A stretch of DNA of 46,886 bases from an uncultured Clostridia bacterium (GCA_947629765.1 CANREW010000007.1:1-46886); one strand, 5' to 3'; shown: positions 1-9,612, numbered from the stretch's first letter. Numbers and translations are program-made. Notes: a model not told the origin generated them from the letters alone.

Positions 1-54
1 CTTTCACGATCCTTCGGACGTGAACTATTTCCATAAAACAAATATAAGAATTTC
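1..54 (+). other. possible 3' tail of an unidentified gene at the contig edge
   Basis: The first 54 bases stay open in frame 1 and end at TAA, reading SRSFGRELFP at the carboxyl end. The piece is too short to assign. The 93 bases that follow are AT-rich and presumably hold the promoter of the next gene; TTGATT (101-106) with TAATAT (124-129) at 17 bp spacing is a weak candidate that lies very close to the ribosome site. Confidence 0.2.
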
Positions 55-147
55 TATGCTCAATTATTTGAAACACGATTTTTTCAATTTTTAATTTTAT
101 TTGATTTTGATATAAATATATATTAATATTTGAAAGGATGAAAAAAT

Positions 148-1575
148 ATGAAACAAGAAAAATTAGAATTATTATCAGATTTTTATGAATTTACAATGTC
201 AAATGGATATTTTGAAAAAAATAGAAATGATATAGCATATTTCGATATATTTTTTAGAAAAGTTCCAGATAAAGGTGGATATGCGATAGTTTGTGGACTT
301 GAAGGAATTATTGACTATGTAAAAAATTTAAGATTTGATGAAGAAGATATTGAATATCTAAGAAGTCAAAATATATTTTCAGAAAAATATCTAAATCATT
401 TATTGAATTTTAAATTTACAGGAGATATTTGGGCTATTCCAGAAGGAACAGTCGTATTTCCTAATGAGCCATTAATCACTGTAAGAGCTCCAATTGTGGA
501 GGCTCAACTTCTTGAAACTGCAATGCTTAACTTTATAAATCATGAAAGTTTAATTGCAACTAAAACTTCAAGAATTGTAAGAGCAGCTGAGCGGAAGACC
601 TGTAATGGAATTTGGCGCAAGAAGAGCGCACGGTGTAAGCTCTGCAATATATGGAGCAAGAGCTGCAATAATTCGGTGGAGCTGTACGGAACATCTTGCA
701 CTTTAACTGCAAAAGAATTTGATGTACCTGCATCTGGTACTATGGCACATAGCTGGATACAAAGTTTCGATAATGAATATGAGGCATTTAAAACTTATGC
801 TGAGTTATATCCAAATAACTGTACTTTTTTGATTGATACATATAACACCTTAGAAAGTGGACTTCCTAATGCTATAAAAGTATTTGATGAAGTTCTAAAA
901 CCAAAAGGTATTAGACCTGTTGCTGTTAGACTTGATAGTGGAGATTTAGCATATCTTTCAAAAAAGGTAAGAAAAATGTTAGATGATGCAGGATATAAAG
1001 ATTGTAAAATCTGCGTTACAAATTCACTTGATGAATATCTTATTACTTCATTAATAAATCAAAATGCGTCTGTTGATTCATTTGGAGTTGGAGAAAATTT
1101 AATTACTGCTAAAAGTGATCCTGTATTTGGAGGAGTATATAAATTAGTTGCTTTGGAGGAAAATGGAAAACTTATACCTAAAATTAAAATAAGTGAAAAT
1201 GTAGAAAAAATTACAAATCCAAGTTTTAAAAAGGTATGTAGATTTTATTCTAAAGAAACAAATTTTGCATTAGCTGATGTAATTATGCTAAAAAATGAAA
1301 CTGTTCCAGAGGATAGCTATGAAATATTTGACCAACATAATACTTGGAAAAAGAAAACTTTGACAAACTATTATGTAAGGGAATTACAAGAAAAGATTTT
1401 TGAAAATGGAGAATTAATATATACATCTCCTACTCTAAAGGAAATAGCTGATTATTCTAAAAAAGAATTAGGTACAATTTGGGATGAAGTTAAGAGATTA
1501 AATAACCCTCAAAGATACTATGTGGATTTATCTAAGGACTTATATGATTTAAAAACAAAAATGTTAAATAAATAG
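148..1575 (+). CDS. pncB: nicotinate phosphoribosyltransferase, needs three +1 frame corrections
   Basis: PncB makes nicotinate mononucleotide from nicotinate and PRPP in NAD salvage (family knowledge). The amino end ELLSDFYEFTMSNGYF and the GTMAHSW histidine motif are typical. A plain translation looks intact for 475 residues, but 32 internal residues are nonsense. Extra C bases before Gly codons at CGG 592-594, 674-676 and 687-689 each shift the frame; together they add three bases and hide the problem. Removing them gives AEGRPVMEFGARRAHG, then IIGGAVGTS, exactly the family signature, for a 474-residue protein. A GAAAGG ribosome site lies upstream of the ATG. The gene is monocistronic and ends at a strong terminator. 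Family assignment is secure; how the three shifts are read is inferred. Confidence 0.93.
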   Translation: MKQEKLELLSDFYEFTMSNGYFEKNRNDIAYFDIFFRKVPDKGGYAIVCGLEGIIDYVKNLRFDEEDIEYLRSQNIFSEKYLNHLLNFKFTGDIWAIPEGTVVFPNEPLITVRAPIVEAQLLETAMLNFINHESLIATKTSRIVRAAERKTCNGIWRKKSARCKLCNIWSKSCNNSVELYGTSCTLTAKEFDVPASGTMAHSWIQSFDNEYEAFKTYAELYPNNCTFLIDTYNTLESGLPNAIKVFDEVLKPKGIRPVAVRLDSGDLAYLSKKVRKMLDDAGYKDCKICVTNSLDEYLITSLINQNASVDSFGVGENLITAKSDPVFGGVYKLVALEENGKLIPKIKISENVEKITNPSFKKVCRFYSKETNFALADVIMLKNETVPEDSYEIFDQHNTWKKKTLTNYYVRELQEKIFENGELIYTSPTLKEIADYSKKELGTIWDEVKRLNNPQRYYVDLSKDLYDLKTKMLNK

Positions 1576-1587
1576 AATTATATAATT

Positions 1588-1625
1588 GAGAAGGATGCTT
1601 TTAAAAAAGCACCCTTCTTGTTTTG
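1588..1625. terminator. bidirectional rho-independent terminator between pncB and orphan copy A
   Basis: The stem AGAAGGATGCTTT pairs imperfectly with AAAGCACCCTTCT around a short A/T loop, with a T-rich run on the plus side and an A-rich run on the other side. It can end pncB and the convergent minus-strand orphan gene. A near copy sits at 2673-2708, part of the tandem duplication. Confidence 0.8.
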
Positions 1626-1632
1626 TGTAGTT

Positions 1633-2436
1633 TTAGTTAATTGGATATTGCATAACTTCTTCAGGTAAGTAGAAAATGTATTCCTTCCACGTTGTCAAAA
1701 CTTCTGTATGCTCTTCTCCAGTATTGTGGTCAGTCGTTTTTTTCTGCTTACTGTAACTGGTAATTTTTACATATGGACTGTCATTTTCACTTGAAATGTC
1801 TAATTCTGAACTAGTAGCTGGAGCTTTGTCATATTTCCAAGTGCCTTCTTTATCAATATACCAATATGGGATTTCATCTGTTGTTTTGATATTTCCGGAA
1901 ACGCTTCCAAAAAATAAGGTAGATGATCCTTCTATATGTCCGGAAACATTTTGCACTGGTATATCGTGGAAATACAAAAGTTCCCTTTCCTCTGTTGATG
2001 TTGTTACGATTTCAGTAGTTTTCTCAATATTTTCATTATAATTATTGATTGGAATAGTCCAACAAACTACAGAAATAATAAAAACAACTCCAAAGAAAAT
2101 TTGAGATGAGATTTTTTCGAAGTGGTATAGCCCCAATATCAACCAGCCAACAACGTATGTGATACCTCCTGCAATGGCCATTCCAAAAATATAAGCCCAT
2201 ATACTACCGCAAGGACTAAGGAATTTAGCAACTGCTATTCCTCCTACAAGAGAAATGCATATAATTACAGGTATATGCATTAACTCTTCTACATTCTGAC
2301 TTTGCCACTCAAAGTCGCTATATGACCTGCCATCAATGAGAATTGGTTTTTCTCGTTCAGGACAAAGCCGATTGATTCCGATTCTTGTTACAACGGTTAT
2401 AGCGATACCTACGAACCAATAATACCAAAACTTCAC
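1633..2436 (-). CDS. orphan membrane protein, copy A
   Basis: Function not recognised. I place the start at GTG 2436 because AAGGGGG lies 9 nt upstream; the frame stays open to an ATG at 2532, but that has no ribosome site and lies in the promoter and leader. The 267-residue product has about four membrane segments in its first 150 residues (FWYYWFVGIAITVV, IPVIICISLVGGIAV, YIFGMAIAGGITYVV, IFFGVVFIISVVCW) and a polar carboxyl domain containing VQNVSGHIEG and VSGNIKTTDEIPYW. It is clearly less AT-rich than its neighbours. It contains an in-frame CGG (at 2369-2371, INRLC) that must be read as a normal triplet, since a +1 shift there leads to a stop. Monocistronic, with its own promoter and terminator. 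Confidence 0.6.
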   Translation of the reverse strand: MKFWYYWFVGIAITVVTRIGINRLCPEREKPILIDGRSYSDFEWQSQNVEELMHIPVIICISLVGGIAVAKFLSPCGSIWAYIFGMAIAGGITYVVGWLILGLYHFEKISSQIFFGVVFIISVVCWTIPINNYNENIEKTTEIVTTSTEERELLYFHDIPVQNVSGHIEGSSTLFFGSVSGNIKTTDEIPYWYIDKEGTWKYDKAPATSSELDISSENDSPYVKITSYSKQKKTTDHNTGEEHTEVLTTWKEYIFYLPEEVMQYPIN

Positions 2437-2522
2437 TTTTATTTTCCCCCTTAAAAAATTATTTTTACTATAGATGAATTTATATAAACCTGCAAAACAG
2501 GGTATGAAAAATTGACATAATG

Positions 2523-2551
2523 ATTTTATCATAATTTTATTAAGTTTGCAA
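2523..2551 (-). promoter_or_regulatory. sigma-A promoter of orphan copy A
   Basis: Minus strand: TTGCAA (2546-2551), 17 bp spacer, TAAAAT (2523-2528). A leader of about 80 nt with a small CCTG/CAGG hairpin follows before the GTG start. The same promoter occurs 784 bp away for copy B (3307-3335). Confidence 0.55.
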
Positions 2552-2672
2552 TAGAATATCCAATTTTACCTTTGCACTTGATTAATTTCTTACTTCTTTA
2601 AATTCATACACAGTTTTTCCAAATATAATCACATTTAATTTCTTTTGAAGTTCAATTATTTATAAAATGTAA

Positions 2673-2708
2673 CAAAAGGATGCTTTAAAAAAAAGCACCC
2701 TTTTTATT
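2673..2708 (-). terminator. terminator of orphan copy B
   Basis: Duplicate of the 1588-1625 hairpin (AAGGATGCTTT paired with AAAGCACCCTT) with flanking A and T runs, directly downstream of copy B. Confidence 0.7.
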
Positions 2709-2722
2709 TTGTGTAGTTTTAG

Positions 2723-3220
2723 TTAATTGGATATTTCATAATGTCCTGAAACATTTTGCACTGGTATATTATGGAAATACAAAACTTCCCTTTCCTCTGT
2801 TGATGTTGTTACGATTTCAGTAATTGTCTCAATATTTTCATTATAATTATTGATTGGAATAGTCCAACAAACTACCGAAACAATAAAAACAACTACAAAG
2901 CAAATTTGAGATAAAATTCTTTCGAAGTGGTATACCCCCAATATCAACCAGACAACAATGTATGTAATGACTCCTACCAAAACCGCTAAAAAAATATAAC
3001 TCCCTATATCATCGAGAGTGCCAAGGAATTTAGCAACTGCTATTCCCCCTACAAGAGAAATACATATAAATACAGGTATGTGCATTAACACTTCTACATC
3101 ATTGCTTTTCCATTCATAATCATACTCGCATGTCCATGAATCTTCTGAAAGCAGATTAATTCCGATCCGTGTTAAAACGGTTATTGCCACACCAATCCAC
3201 CAATAATACCAAAACTTCAC
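2723..3220 (-). pseudogene. orphan membrane protein, copy B, internally deleted
   Basis: Closely related to copy A and starting at the equivalent GTG with the same AAGGGGG ribosome site. The four membrane segments are kept, but the carboxyl domain is lost: after VQNVSGH the sequence jumps to the last codons of copy A in another frame and stops as YEISN. The product is 165 residues against 267. An in-frame CGG (ACA CGG ATC GGA, TRIG) stands where copy A has AGA, direct evidence that CGG stands for arginine in this gene pair. It may still make a truncated membrane protein. Confidence 0.6.
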
Positions 3221-3306
3221 TTTTATTTTCCCCCTTAAAAAATTATTTTTACTATAGATGAATTTATATAAACCTGCAAAACAGGGTATGAAAAATTGAC
3301 ATAATG

Positions 3307-3335
3307 ATTTTATCATAATTTTATTAAGTTTGCAA
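3307..3335 (-). promoter_or_regulatory. sigma-A promoter of orphan copy B
   Basis: Minus strand TTGCAA (3330-3335), 17 bp, TAAAAT (3307-3312), identical to the promoter of copy A. Confidence 0.5.
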
Positions 3336-3365
3336 TAGAATATCCAATTTTACCTTTGCACTTGA

Positions 3366-5991
3366 TTAATTTCTTACTTCTTTAAACTCATACACAGTTT
3401 TTCCAAATATAATCTCATTTAATTTCTTTTGAAGTTCAATTATTATAATTGGAGCTATTGAAATAATTGCAACATATAGCCATTGTGTAGCATTTAAGCT
3501 AACTAAGCTAAATATTTTAGCAACACTTGGGATAAATACAACTCCAACTTGCATTATGAAGCCTAGCAAAAATGCTCCCCATAGATATTTATTTTTAAAT
3601 AATCCTATCTTAAATATCGATTCTTCACTTCTAATATTAAAGCTATGTACCATTTCTATTAAACCTAGTCCTACAAATGTCATAGTTCTTGCAACTTCGA
3701 TTCCATATAGTCTATTTGCCATACTAAATATAAATAATGTTAAAGTTCCAATCATTAGCCCCTCTACTAGAATCTTTGACCATAAGCCATCTGCAAATAC
3801 TCCTTTTTTGCTGTCCTTTGGTTTTTTGTTCATTATATCTTTATCTTCTGGCTCTAATCCTAATGCTATTGCAGGAAGTGAATCTGTGACTAGATTTATC
3901 CATAAAAGTTGTATTGCAAGAAGCGGAGTATTTATGCCTAAAAGTAATCCTAGAAATATAGTTACTATCTCTCCAATATTTGTAGAAAGTAAAAAATGTA
4001 TTGCTTTTCTGATATTTTCATATATACTTCTTCCCTGTTTTACCGCTTCAACTATTGTTACAAAGTTGTCATCTGTTAGAATCATATCAGAGGCATTTTT
4101 TGCAACATCAGTTCCGATTTAGTCCCATAGATATTCCAATATCTGCATTTTTTAGAGCAGGTGCATCATTTACTCCGGTCTCCTGTCATTGCAACAACTT
4201 TTCCTGTACTTTGAAATGCTTTTACAATTCTTACTTTGTGTTCTGGTGATACTCTTGCAAACACACTATAATTCATAATATCCCTTTCTAGTACATTTTG
4301 AGGTATTTTATCTAACTCTTTTCCTGTTATTGCAAGAGAATTATATCCGAAGTATTCCAAGTTCTCTTGCAATAGCTGTTGCAGTTACAATATGATCTCC
4401 TGTTATCATTACTGTTTTTATTCCAGCATTTTTGCAAGTTCTTATTGCTTCTTTTACTCCTTCTCTTGGTGGATCTATCATACCAACTAATCCTACAAAA
4501 ATTAAATCTTTCTCAGTATTTTTTGTATCTATCTCTTTTGGAATAATATTTACATCTAAATATGCTACTGCAAGTACTCTTAGAGCCTTATCTGCCATAT
4601 TATCATTTTTCTTCAATATGTTATTTTTATCCTGATCAGTTATTGTTTTTATATCCCCATCTTTATATATTTTAATGCATTTATTTAGAAGTACATCTAC
4701 TGCCCCTTTTGTTATTATCCTGTATTTATCTCCGATTTTATGTACTGTCGTCATAAGTTTTCTGTCAGAATCAAATGGAAGTTCATTAACTTTTGGCATA
4801 CTTAAATATAGTTTATCTTTATTAATTCCATATTCCAAAGCTTTTTCTACTATTGCAGTTTCTGTTGGGTCTCCTATTATTTCATTTGTCTTTGATATGG
4901 TGCAATCTGTACACATAGAGCCAAGTTCTAAAACAAACTCTGTATCTCCATAGCTTTCTAATACTTTCATTTTATTTTGAGTAAGAGTTCCTGTTTTATC
5001 TGAACAAATTATACTGCTACTTCCGAGTGTTTCAACTGCTGCAAGTTTTCGTATAATCGCATTCTTTTTTGCCATTTTTGTAACACCTATTGATAACATT
5101 ATAGTGACTATTGCAGGTAATCCTTCTGGTATAGCTGCAACAGCAAGCCCAACAGATGTTAAAAACATTTCTTGAATTGATATATTTTTAAATATTCCTA
5201 TTATAAATATTGCAAAACAAATAATTAAGCATACTATTCCTAGTGTTTTTCCTACTTCTTCTAATTTCTTTTGTATAGGCGTTTGTGGTGTTTCGTCTGT
5301 TATAATTATTTTAGCAATACTACCTACTTTGGTTTCCATTCCTGTTTTTGTAACAATTGCCTTTCCTGTTCCTCCTACTACTATTGTAGTTGCAAAAGCC
5401 TGATTTATCATATCCCCTATGCTTATATCTTCTTTAAGTATAGCATCTGCATCTTTAAGAGAAGGGACGGTTTCTCCTGTTAAAATTGATTCATCTATTT
5501 TTAAATTAAAGCTTTCTATTAGCCTGCAATCAGCTGGTACATAGTTTCCCGCTTCTAAAATTACTATATCTCCGAGGTATTACATCTTCTCCTGGAATAA
5601 TCATTTCTTTTCCTGATCTTATAACCTTAGCTACTGGTGCAGACATCTTTTTTAATGCCTCTAATGATTTTTCTGCCTTATTTTCCTGAACTAGTCCCAT
5701 TATTGCATTAAATACAACTATTGCAATTATTATAACAGATTCTATATAATCTCCTGTTCCTTCTACCTTTGCCATAACTGCTGATATAATTGATGCGACA
5801 ATTAGTATTATTATCATAAAATCATTAAATTGTTTTAAAAATTTAATGATAATTCCTTCTTTTTTCTTGTCCTCTAGCTTATTTTTTCCATATTCTTTTA
5901 ATCTCCTATTTGCCTCTTCTTCTGTTAATCCCACAGCGAAATTACTCTTGAGTTTTCTTTTTATCTCTTCTTTTGATAGAGTATGTTCCAT
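3366..5991 (-). CDS. P2A-type calcium-transporting ATPase, needs four +1 frame corrections
   Basis: SERCA/PMR1-like Ca2+ pump. Visible in order: amino-terminal cation-ATPase domain (LSKEEIKRKL), LTGETVPS actuator motif, PEGLPAIVTIML calcium-site helix, SDKTGTLTQ with the phosphorylated Asp, the TGD hinge region and six carboxyl membrane helices. Plain translation breaks it into fragments. Extra C bases before Gly codons at 5572-5574, 4349-4351, 4175-4177 and 4114-4116 explain all breaks. Corrected joins read EDVIPGDIVILEAG, ARELGILGYNS, MTGDGVNDAPAL and MGLNGTDVAKNA, all family signatures. The corrected length of about 873 residues is normal. Start ATG 5991 follows GGAAGG. It is unlikely to be a pseudogene because nothing else is damaged. 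Confidence 0.9.
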
Positions 5992-6104
5992 TTTGCAATC
6001 CTTCCTTTCTATATTATAAATCAAGTTTGAAAACTATTTAATATATATGCTTGTCTATAAAATTTATGTTCATTTTTAATAATATTTTATTGTAGTAAAA
6101 TTTA

Positions 6105-6133
6105 TTGACATTGTAAATAAATTTTGATATAAT
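6105..6133 (+). promoter_or_regulatory. consensus sigma-A promoter of the dinJ/yoeB-like pair
   Basis: TTGACA (6105-6110), 17 bp spacer, TATAAT (6128-6133): a perfect match. The AGAAAGGAAG ribosome site and ATG 6174 follow. Confidence 0.85.
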
Positions 6134-6173
6134 GCATATACTATAATTATATTAAGAAAGGAAGTGTATTTTA

Positions 6174-6437
6174 ATGTCACAAACAAACATTAACATAAGA
6201 ATGGATGCAGATTTAAAAAAACAATTCGATAAATTTTGTTCTGATGTAGGTATGTCTATGACAACTGCTATATGTGTATTTGCTAAAAAAACCGTAAAAG
6301 AGCAAAAAATACCTTTTGAAATAACTGCTGATCCTTTTTATAGTACAACTAATATAGAAAGACTTAAAAAGGCAATAGATGATTTGAATAACGGAAAAGG
6401 AAAAGAACATGAGATTATGGAGGTAGAAGATGAATAA
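6174..6437 (+). CDS. RelB/DinJ-family antitoxin
   Basis: An 87-residue protein with the ribbon-helix-helix amino end NINIRMDADLKKQFDKFCSDVGMSMTTA (residues 4-31) typical of DinJ antitoxins and an acidic, presumably toxin-binding tail. It overlaps the toxin gene by 8 nt. By family knowledge it represses its own promoter together with the toxin. It contains AAC GGA, an out-of-frame CGG that is read normally. Confidence 0.88.
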   Translation: MSQTNINIRMDADLKKQFDKFCSDVGMSMTTAICVFAKKTVKEQKIPFEITADPFYSTTNIERLKKAIDDLNNGKGKEHEIMEVEDE

Positions 6438-6690
6438 AATATGGCAAGATAATGCTTGGGAGGATTATTTATATTGGCAAAGTCAAGATAAAAAGACTCT
6501 CAAGCGTATTAATGATTTATTAAAAGATATTGACAGAAATGGTTATATTGGTCTCGGAAAACCTGAACCTCTGACTGGTAGTCTATCAGGTTTTTGGAGT
6601 AGAAGAATAGACAGCAAAAATAGAATTGTTTATAGAATTTTAAATAATCAAATTGAAATCGCGCAATGTGGTTCTCACTATCGTGATTAA
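6430..6690 (+). CDS. yoeB: YoeB/Txe-family ribosome-dependent mRNA interferase toxin
   Basis: 86 residues of RelE fold. The IGLGKPEPL and GFWSRRID stretches and the terminal CGSHYRD hold the catalytic Glu, Arg, His and Tyr expected for YoeB. Family members cleave mRNA in the ribosomal A site. Translationally coupled to the DinJ-like antitoxin. CTC GGA here is an out-of-frame CGG and needs no correction. Confidence 0.9.
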   Translation: MNKIWQDNAWEDYLYWQSQDKKTLKRINDLLKDIDRNGYIGLGKPEPLTGSLSGFWSRRIDSKNRIVYRILNNQIEIAQCGSHYRD

Positions 6691-6805
6691 TAAGATATAT
6701 TTTTATAATCAAATTTTTTATTTTCTCTAATAAAGATTTATCCCATTTTACATACATCTTTCATATTATGTTAATATACAGTATTAATTTAAAATGGAGG
6801 AATAT

Positions 6806-7340
6806 ATGTTTCGGCTTAATCTTACTTGCGTTATCTATCAGTATTGATTCTTTAGGAATTGGTATCACTTATGGATTACGAAATACAAAGTTTACTCTTT
6901 TATCTAAATGTATTTTATTTATCACATCATTATTGATAGGTCTTGCTTCAATTTTTATCGGAAGGTTTATCGGGTCATTTATTTCAGATTTTGCAAGTCA
7001 TATTATAAGTGGTGTAATGTTAATAATTATAGGAATTGTAATTTTGATAGATCCTATCCCCTTTGATTTTGATAAATCTTATGCAATAGATTCCAAAGAG
7101 GCTTTCATATTAGGAATAGCCTTATCATTAGATACAATATCAATAGGTATATGCACAAGCATCGGTGGTTACTTAAATTTTTATTTTCCTGTATTAGTTG
7201 CTATTTTTCAAATTATGCTTCTATTTTTAGGAATCACGATAGGAAATAAAATTATAAAAAGTTTTAAAGTTCCAGATAAAATATGGAATATTATATCTGG
7301 GTGTATTTTAATACTATTTGGCATAGTAAAATTATTTTAA
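6806..7340 (+). CDS. ytaF: sporulation membrane protein YtaF (MntP-like), +1 site at codon 3
   Basis: Membrane protein of about 177 residues and six helices, related to MntP cation exporters and annotated in spore formers as YtaF. An in-frame ATG at 6768 gives a longer frame but has no ribosome site. GGAGG (6796-6800) points instead to ATG 6806, whose reading is ATG TTT C GGC TTA: the extra C at 6812 must be skipped to enter MFGLILLALSISIDSLGIG, the normal YtaF amino end. Later ATC GGA, ATC GGG and ATC GGT carry CGG out of frame and read normally. Next gene ylbJ, also sporulation-related, follows 52 nt later. The start choice is inferred from the ribosome site and family alignment. Confidence 0.78.
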
Positions 7341-7392
7341 ACTTGTATTAATTAATTTCATAATTTTAACACTTTTTCATATAATATTACAA

Positions 7393-8460
7393 ATGAAAAA
7401 AAGAACTATTAGAGCAAATTTTATTTTTATATCTTTAAAGAAAAATCTATTAACTATTATATTTGTTTTATTTGCAGTTGGACTTATTGTATTTTCAAGA
7501 GAAAATTTAACTGCATCAAAAGAAGGGTTATCCCTATGGATGCGGTCAAGTTGTGCCTTCACTTCTACCTTTTTTTATTGCCTGTGAACTTCTTTCTTCA
7601 ACGAATATTATAGATTATCTTGGAATTAAATTAAGGAAAATAATGAAGCCAATATTCAATGTTCCAGGAGAAGGTGCTTTTCCTCTTATAATGGGAATTA
7701 TTAGTGGGTATCCAGTTCGGAGCAAAAATTGTTACTAATTTTAGGAAAAATGGAATATGTACAAAAGCTGAGGCAGAAAGACTTCTAACTTTTACAAACA
7801 ATTCTGGCCCTTTATTTATTATTGGAACTGTGCGGAATATCTCTTTTTGGAAATACAACTATTGGACTTTTATTATTTTTTACACATCTTTTAGCTTGTC
7901 TTACTGTTGGATTTTTATTTAGATTTTGGAAATATAATGATAGAGAAAACCTTCAAAATTTATCTACCTATCAAATAAACAAAAAGACACCTCCTTCAAT
8001 TAATAGTTTAGGAAGTATCTTGCAGAGCAGTATAATGTCGTCTGTTAGCACTGTTGTTATGATAGGTGGCTTTGTAATGCTTTTCAGTGTCATTATATCA
8101 ATATTAAATAACTCAAATATTCTTAATATATTAGGTACATTTGTATCTCCTATATTTTCAATTCTTCATATACCTACTGAGTTTATAAATGGTACTTTAT
8201 CAGGAATAGTAGAGCTTACTAATGGTGTATCAATTATATCTAATATTCCTATTAAGAGTATATCAATAAATATAACTATTTGTGCTTTTCTTCTTGGCTT
8301 TGGTGGTATATCTATTTTACTACAAGTTTTGTCAATAACTTCAACATCAGATATCTCTATAAAACCATATATTATAGCTAAAATAATGCAAGGTGCTTTT
8401 GCTGCATTTTATACCTATATGCTACTTCAAAATTTTACATTTTTGAATTTAGATTTGTAG
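7393..8460 (+). CDS. ylbJ: sporulation integral membrane protein YlbJ, needs three +1 frame corrections
   Basis: YlbJ is a multi-spanning nucleoside-transporter-like gate protein needed for spore development in bacilli. Plain translation gives four overlapping pieces. Extra C bases before Gly codons at 7543-7545, 7718-7720 and 7833-7835 account for all breaks; corrected joins are LSLWMGQVVPSLLPFF, ISGYPVGAKIVTNF and IIGTVGISLFGNTT. The corrected product is about 354 residues with eight or more membrane segments. No clear ribosome site is visible before ATG 7393, so the start is less certain. It ends 3 nt from the convergent gene at 8463. Confidence 0.88.
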
Positions 8461-8462
8461 CT

Positions 8463-8807
8463 CTATCTATAATATCTACGATAGCCATATCTATTATTGC
8501 ATCCACAATCTGAAGAATTATTGTCATTTCCATTATTATTTCCGTTTCCATTATCGTCATCATCATCATCATCATTTATTAAATTTAAAATTATTTTTGT
8601 AATAACAGCTGAAACAAACGCAAGAATAGTATATAGAATAACATATACTAAAAATGTTGCATCAAATGCTGCAAAAGCAACTATTAGATAAATTGCAAAT
8701 ATAAGTGATGCAACTGCAATAGGATTTTTTAAAACCATTTCTAAAACACTTGCAATAATTATTGTAGCTATTGGTAGAGCAAAAAGTAATAATAATAAAT
8801 TACCCAT
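8463..8807 (-). CDS. small membrane protein with Asp/Asn-rich tail
   Basis: Function not recognised. 114 residues: about three hydrophobic segments (residues 3-24, 30-50 and 52-75) followed by a run of seven Asp, then Asn/Gly repeats, a CGC motif and a Tyr/Arg-rich end. The tail resembles low-complexity spore-surface or cation-binding tails; with ylbJ and ytaF beside it a sporulation role is possible but unproven. AAGGAG precedes the ATG well. Convergent with ylbJ. Confidence 0.65.
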   Translation of the reverse strand: MGNLLLLLFALPIATIIIASVLEMVLKNPIAVASLIFAIYLIVAFAAFDATFLVYVILYTILAFVSAVITKIILNLINDDDDDDDNGNGNNNGNDNNSSDCGCNNRYGYRRYYR

Positions 8808-8871
8808 AATATGTATCTCCTTAAAATTTAATATTTCTACAATATATTATGAGTAATTTATTTTTTTGTTA

Positions 8872-9612
8872 CTAATTAAATTTAACTTCCACTAAATAAA
8901 GTCCATATGGTGGAAGTGTTTTTCCTGCTCTTGTTCTATCTTTACTTTCTATTATGTCAGGTATTTCCATTGGGTTAATTTTCCCGAAGTCCAACATCTA
9001 CTAGCGTTCCTGATATAATTCTTACCATATTATATAAAAATCCATTTCCTGTAAGTTCTATTATAATTCTGTCTCCATCTTGTTTTAATTCTGCTTTATA
9101 AATAGTTCTTATACTACTTTTACTACTTGTTCCACTGGCTTTGAATCCTTTAAAATCGTGAGTTCCTTCAAAATATTTTATAGCTTCTTTCATTTTTTCT
9201 ATGTCTAGTTTTTGTGGTATGTGATATTCTAAATATCTATATATTGCACTCCCTGTACTAGAATTATTTATTATATATCTATATGTTTTTTCTTTGCAAT
9301 TATATCTAGAATGGAAGTCTTCGTCTACTTCTTCTGCCTTCTTTATCACTATTGATTTTTTTAAGTTTGCATTTAATGCCATTACAAACTTTTCTAAAGG
9401 CAAATCGCTATTTGTTTTAAAATTTGCAACTTGTCCGAAGTGCGTGTACTCCCGCATCTGTTCTTCCAGATGCTGTCAAATCCACTTCTTCCTTTGTAAT
9501 TGTATGTATTGCTTGTTCAATTTCACCTTGAATATTTAATCTATTCGGTTGTTTTTGCCACCCGATTAAAATCTTTTCCATCATATTCAATGGTAAGTTT
9601 TATATTTCTCAC
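8872..9612 (-). CDS. truA: tRNA pseudouridine(38-40) synthase TruA, needs three +1 frame corrections
   Basis: TruA makes pseudouridines 38-40 in the anticodon stem-loop. Start is GTG 9612 after AAAAGGAA. Extra C bases before Gly at 9562-9564, 9435-9437 and 8984-8986 split the frame; corrected joins are [29 protein letters not shown] (catalytic Asp in RTDAG) and [15 protein letters not shown]. Corrected length 245 residues, the family norm. The GCG GGA next to the catalytic motif holds an out-of-frame CGG that reads normally, 17 nt from a shifted one. It is notable that an enzyme modifying anticodon arms, known in other bacteria to influence frame maintenance, itself depends on three frame corrections. 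Confidence 0.9.

Larger units (their letters stand above)
1588..3445. repeat. imperfect tandem duplication: orphan gene plus tail of the Ca2+-ATPase gene
   Basis: Copy A covers about 1588-2661 and copy B about 2672-3445. The two share the terminator, most of the orphan gene, its promoter and leader, and about 80 bp of the carboxyl end of the P-type ATPase gene (offset 784 bp, for example 2581 versus 3365). The ATPase tail in copy A (about 2581-2661) is a non-functional remnant; the one in copy B is the real 3' end. Copy B has lost some 300 bp inside the orphan gene. Confidence 0.85.

Noticed and set aside
7..20. TTCGGACG near the window start as a further shift site
   Set aside because: In the only open frame there the CGG is out of phase (TTC GGA), and the gene is not identifiable.
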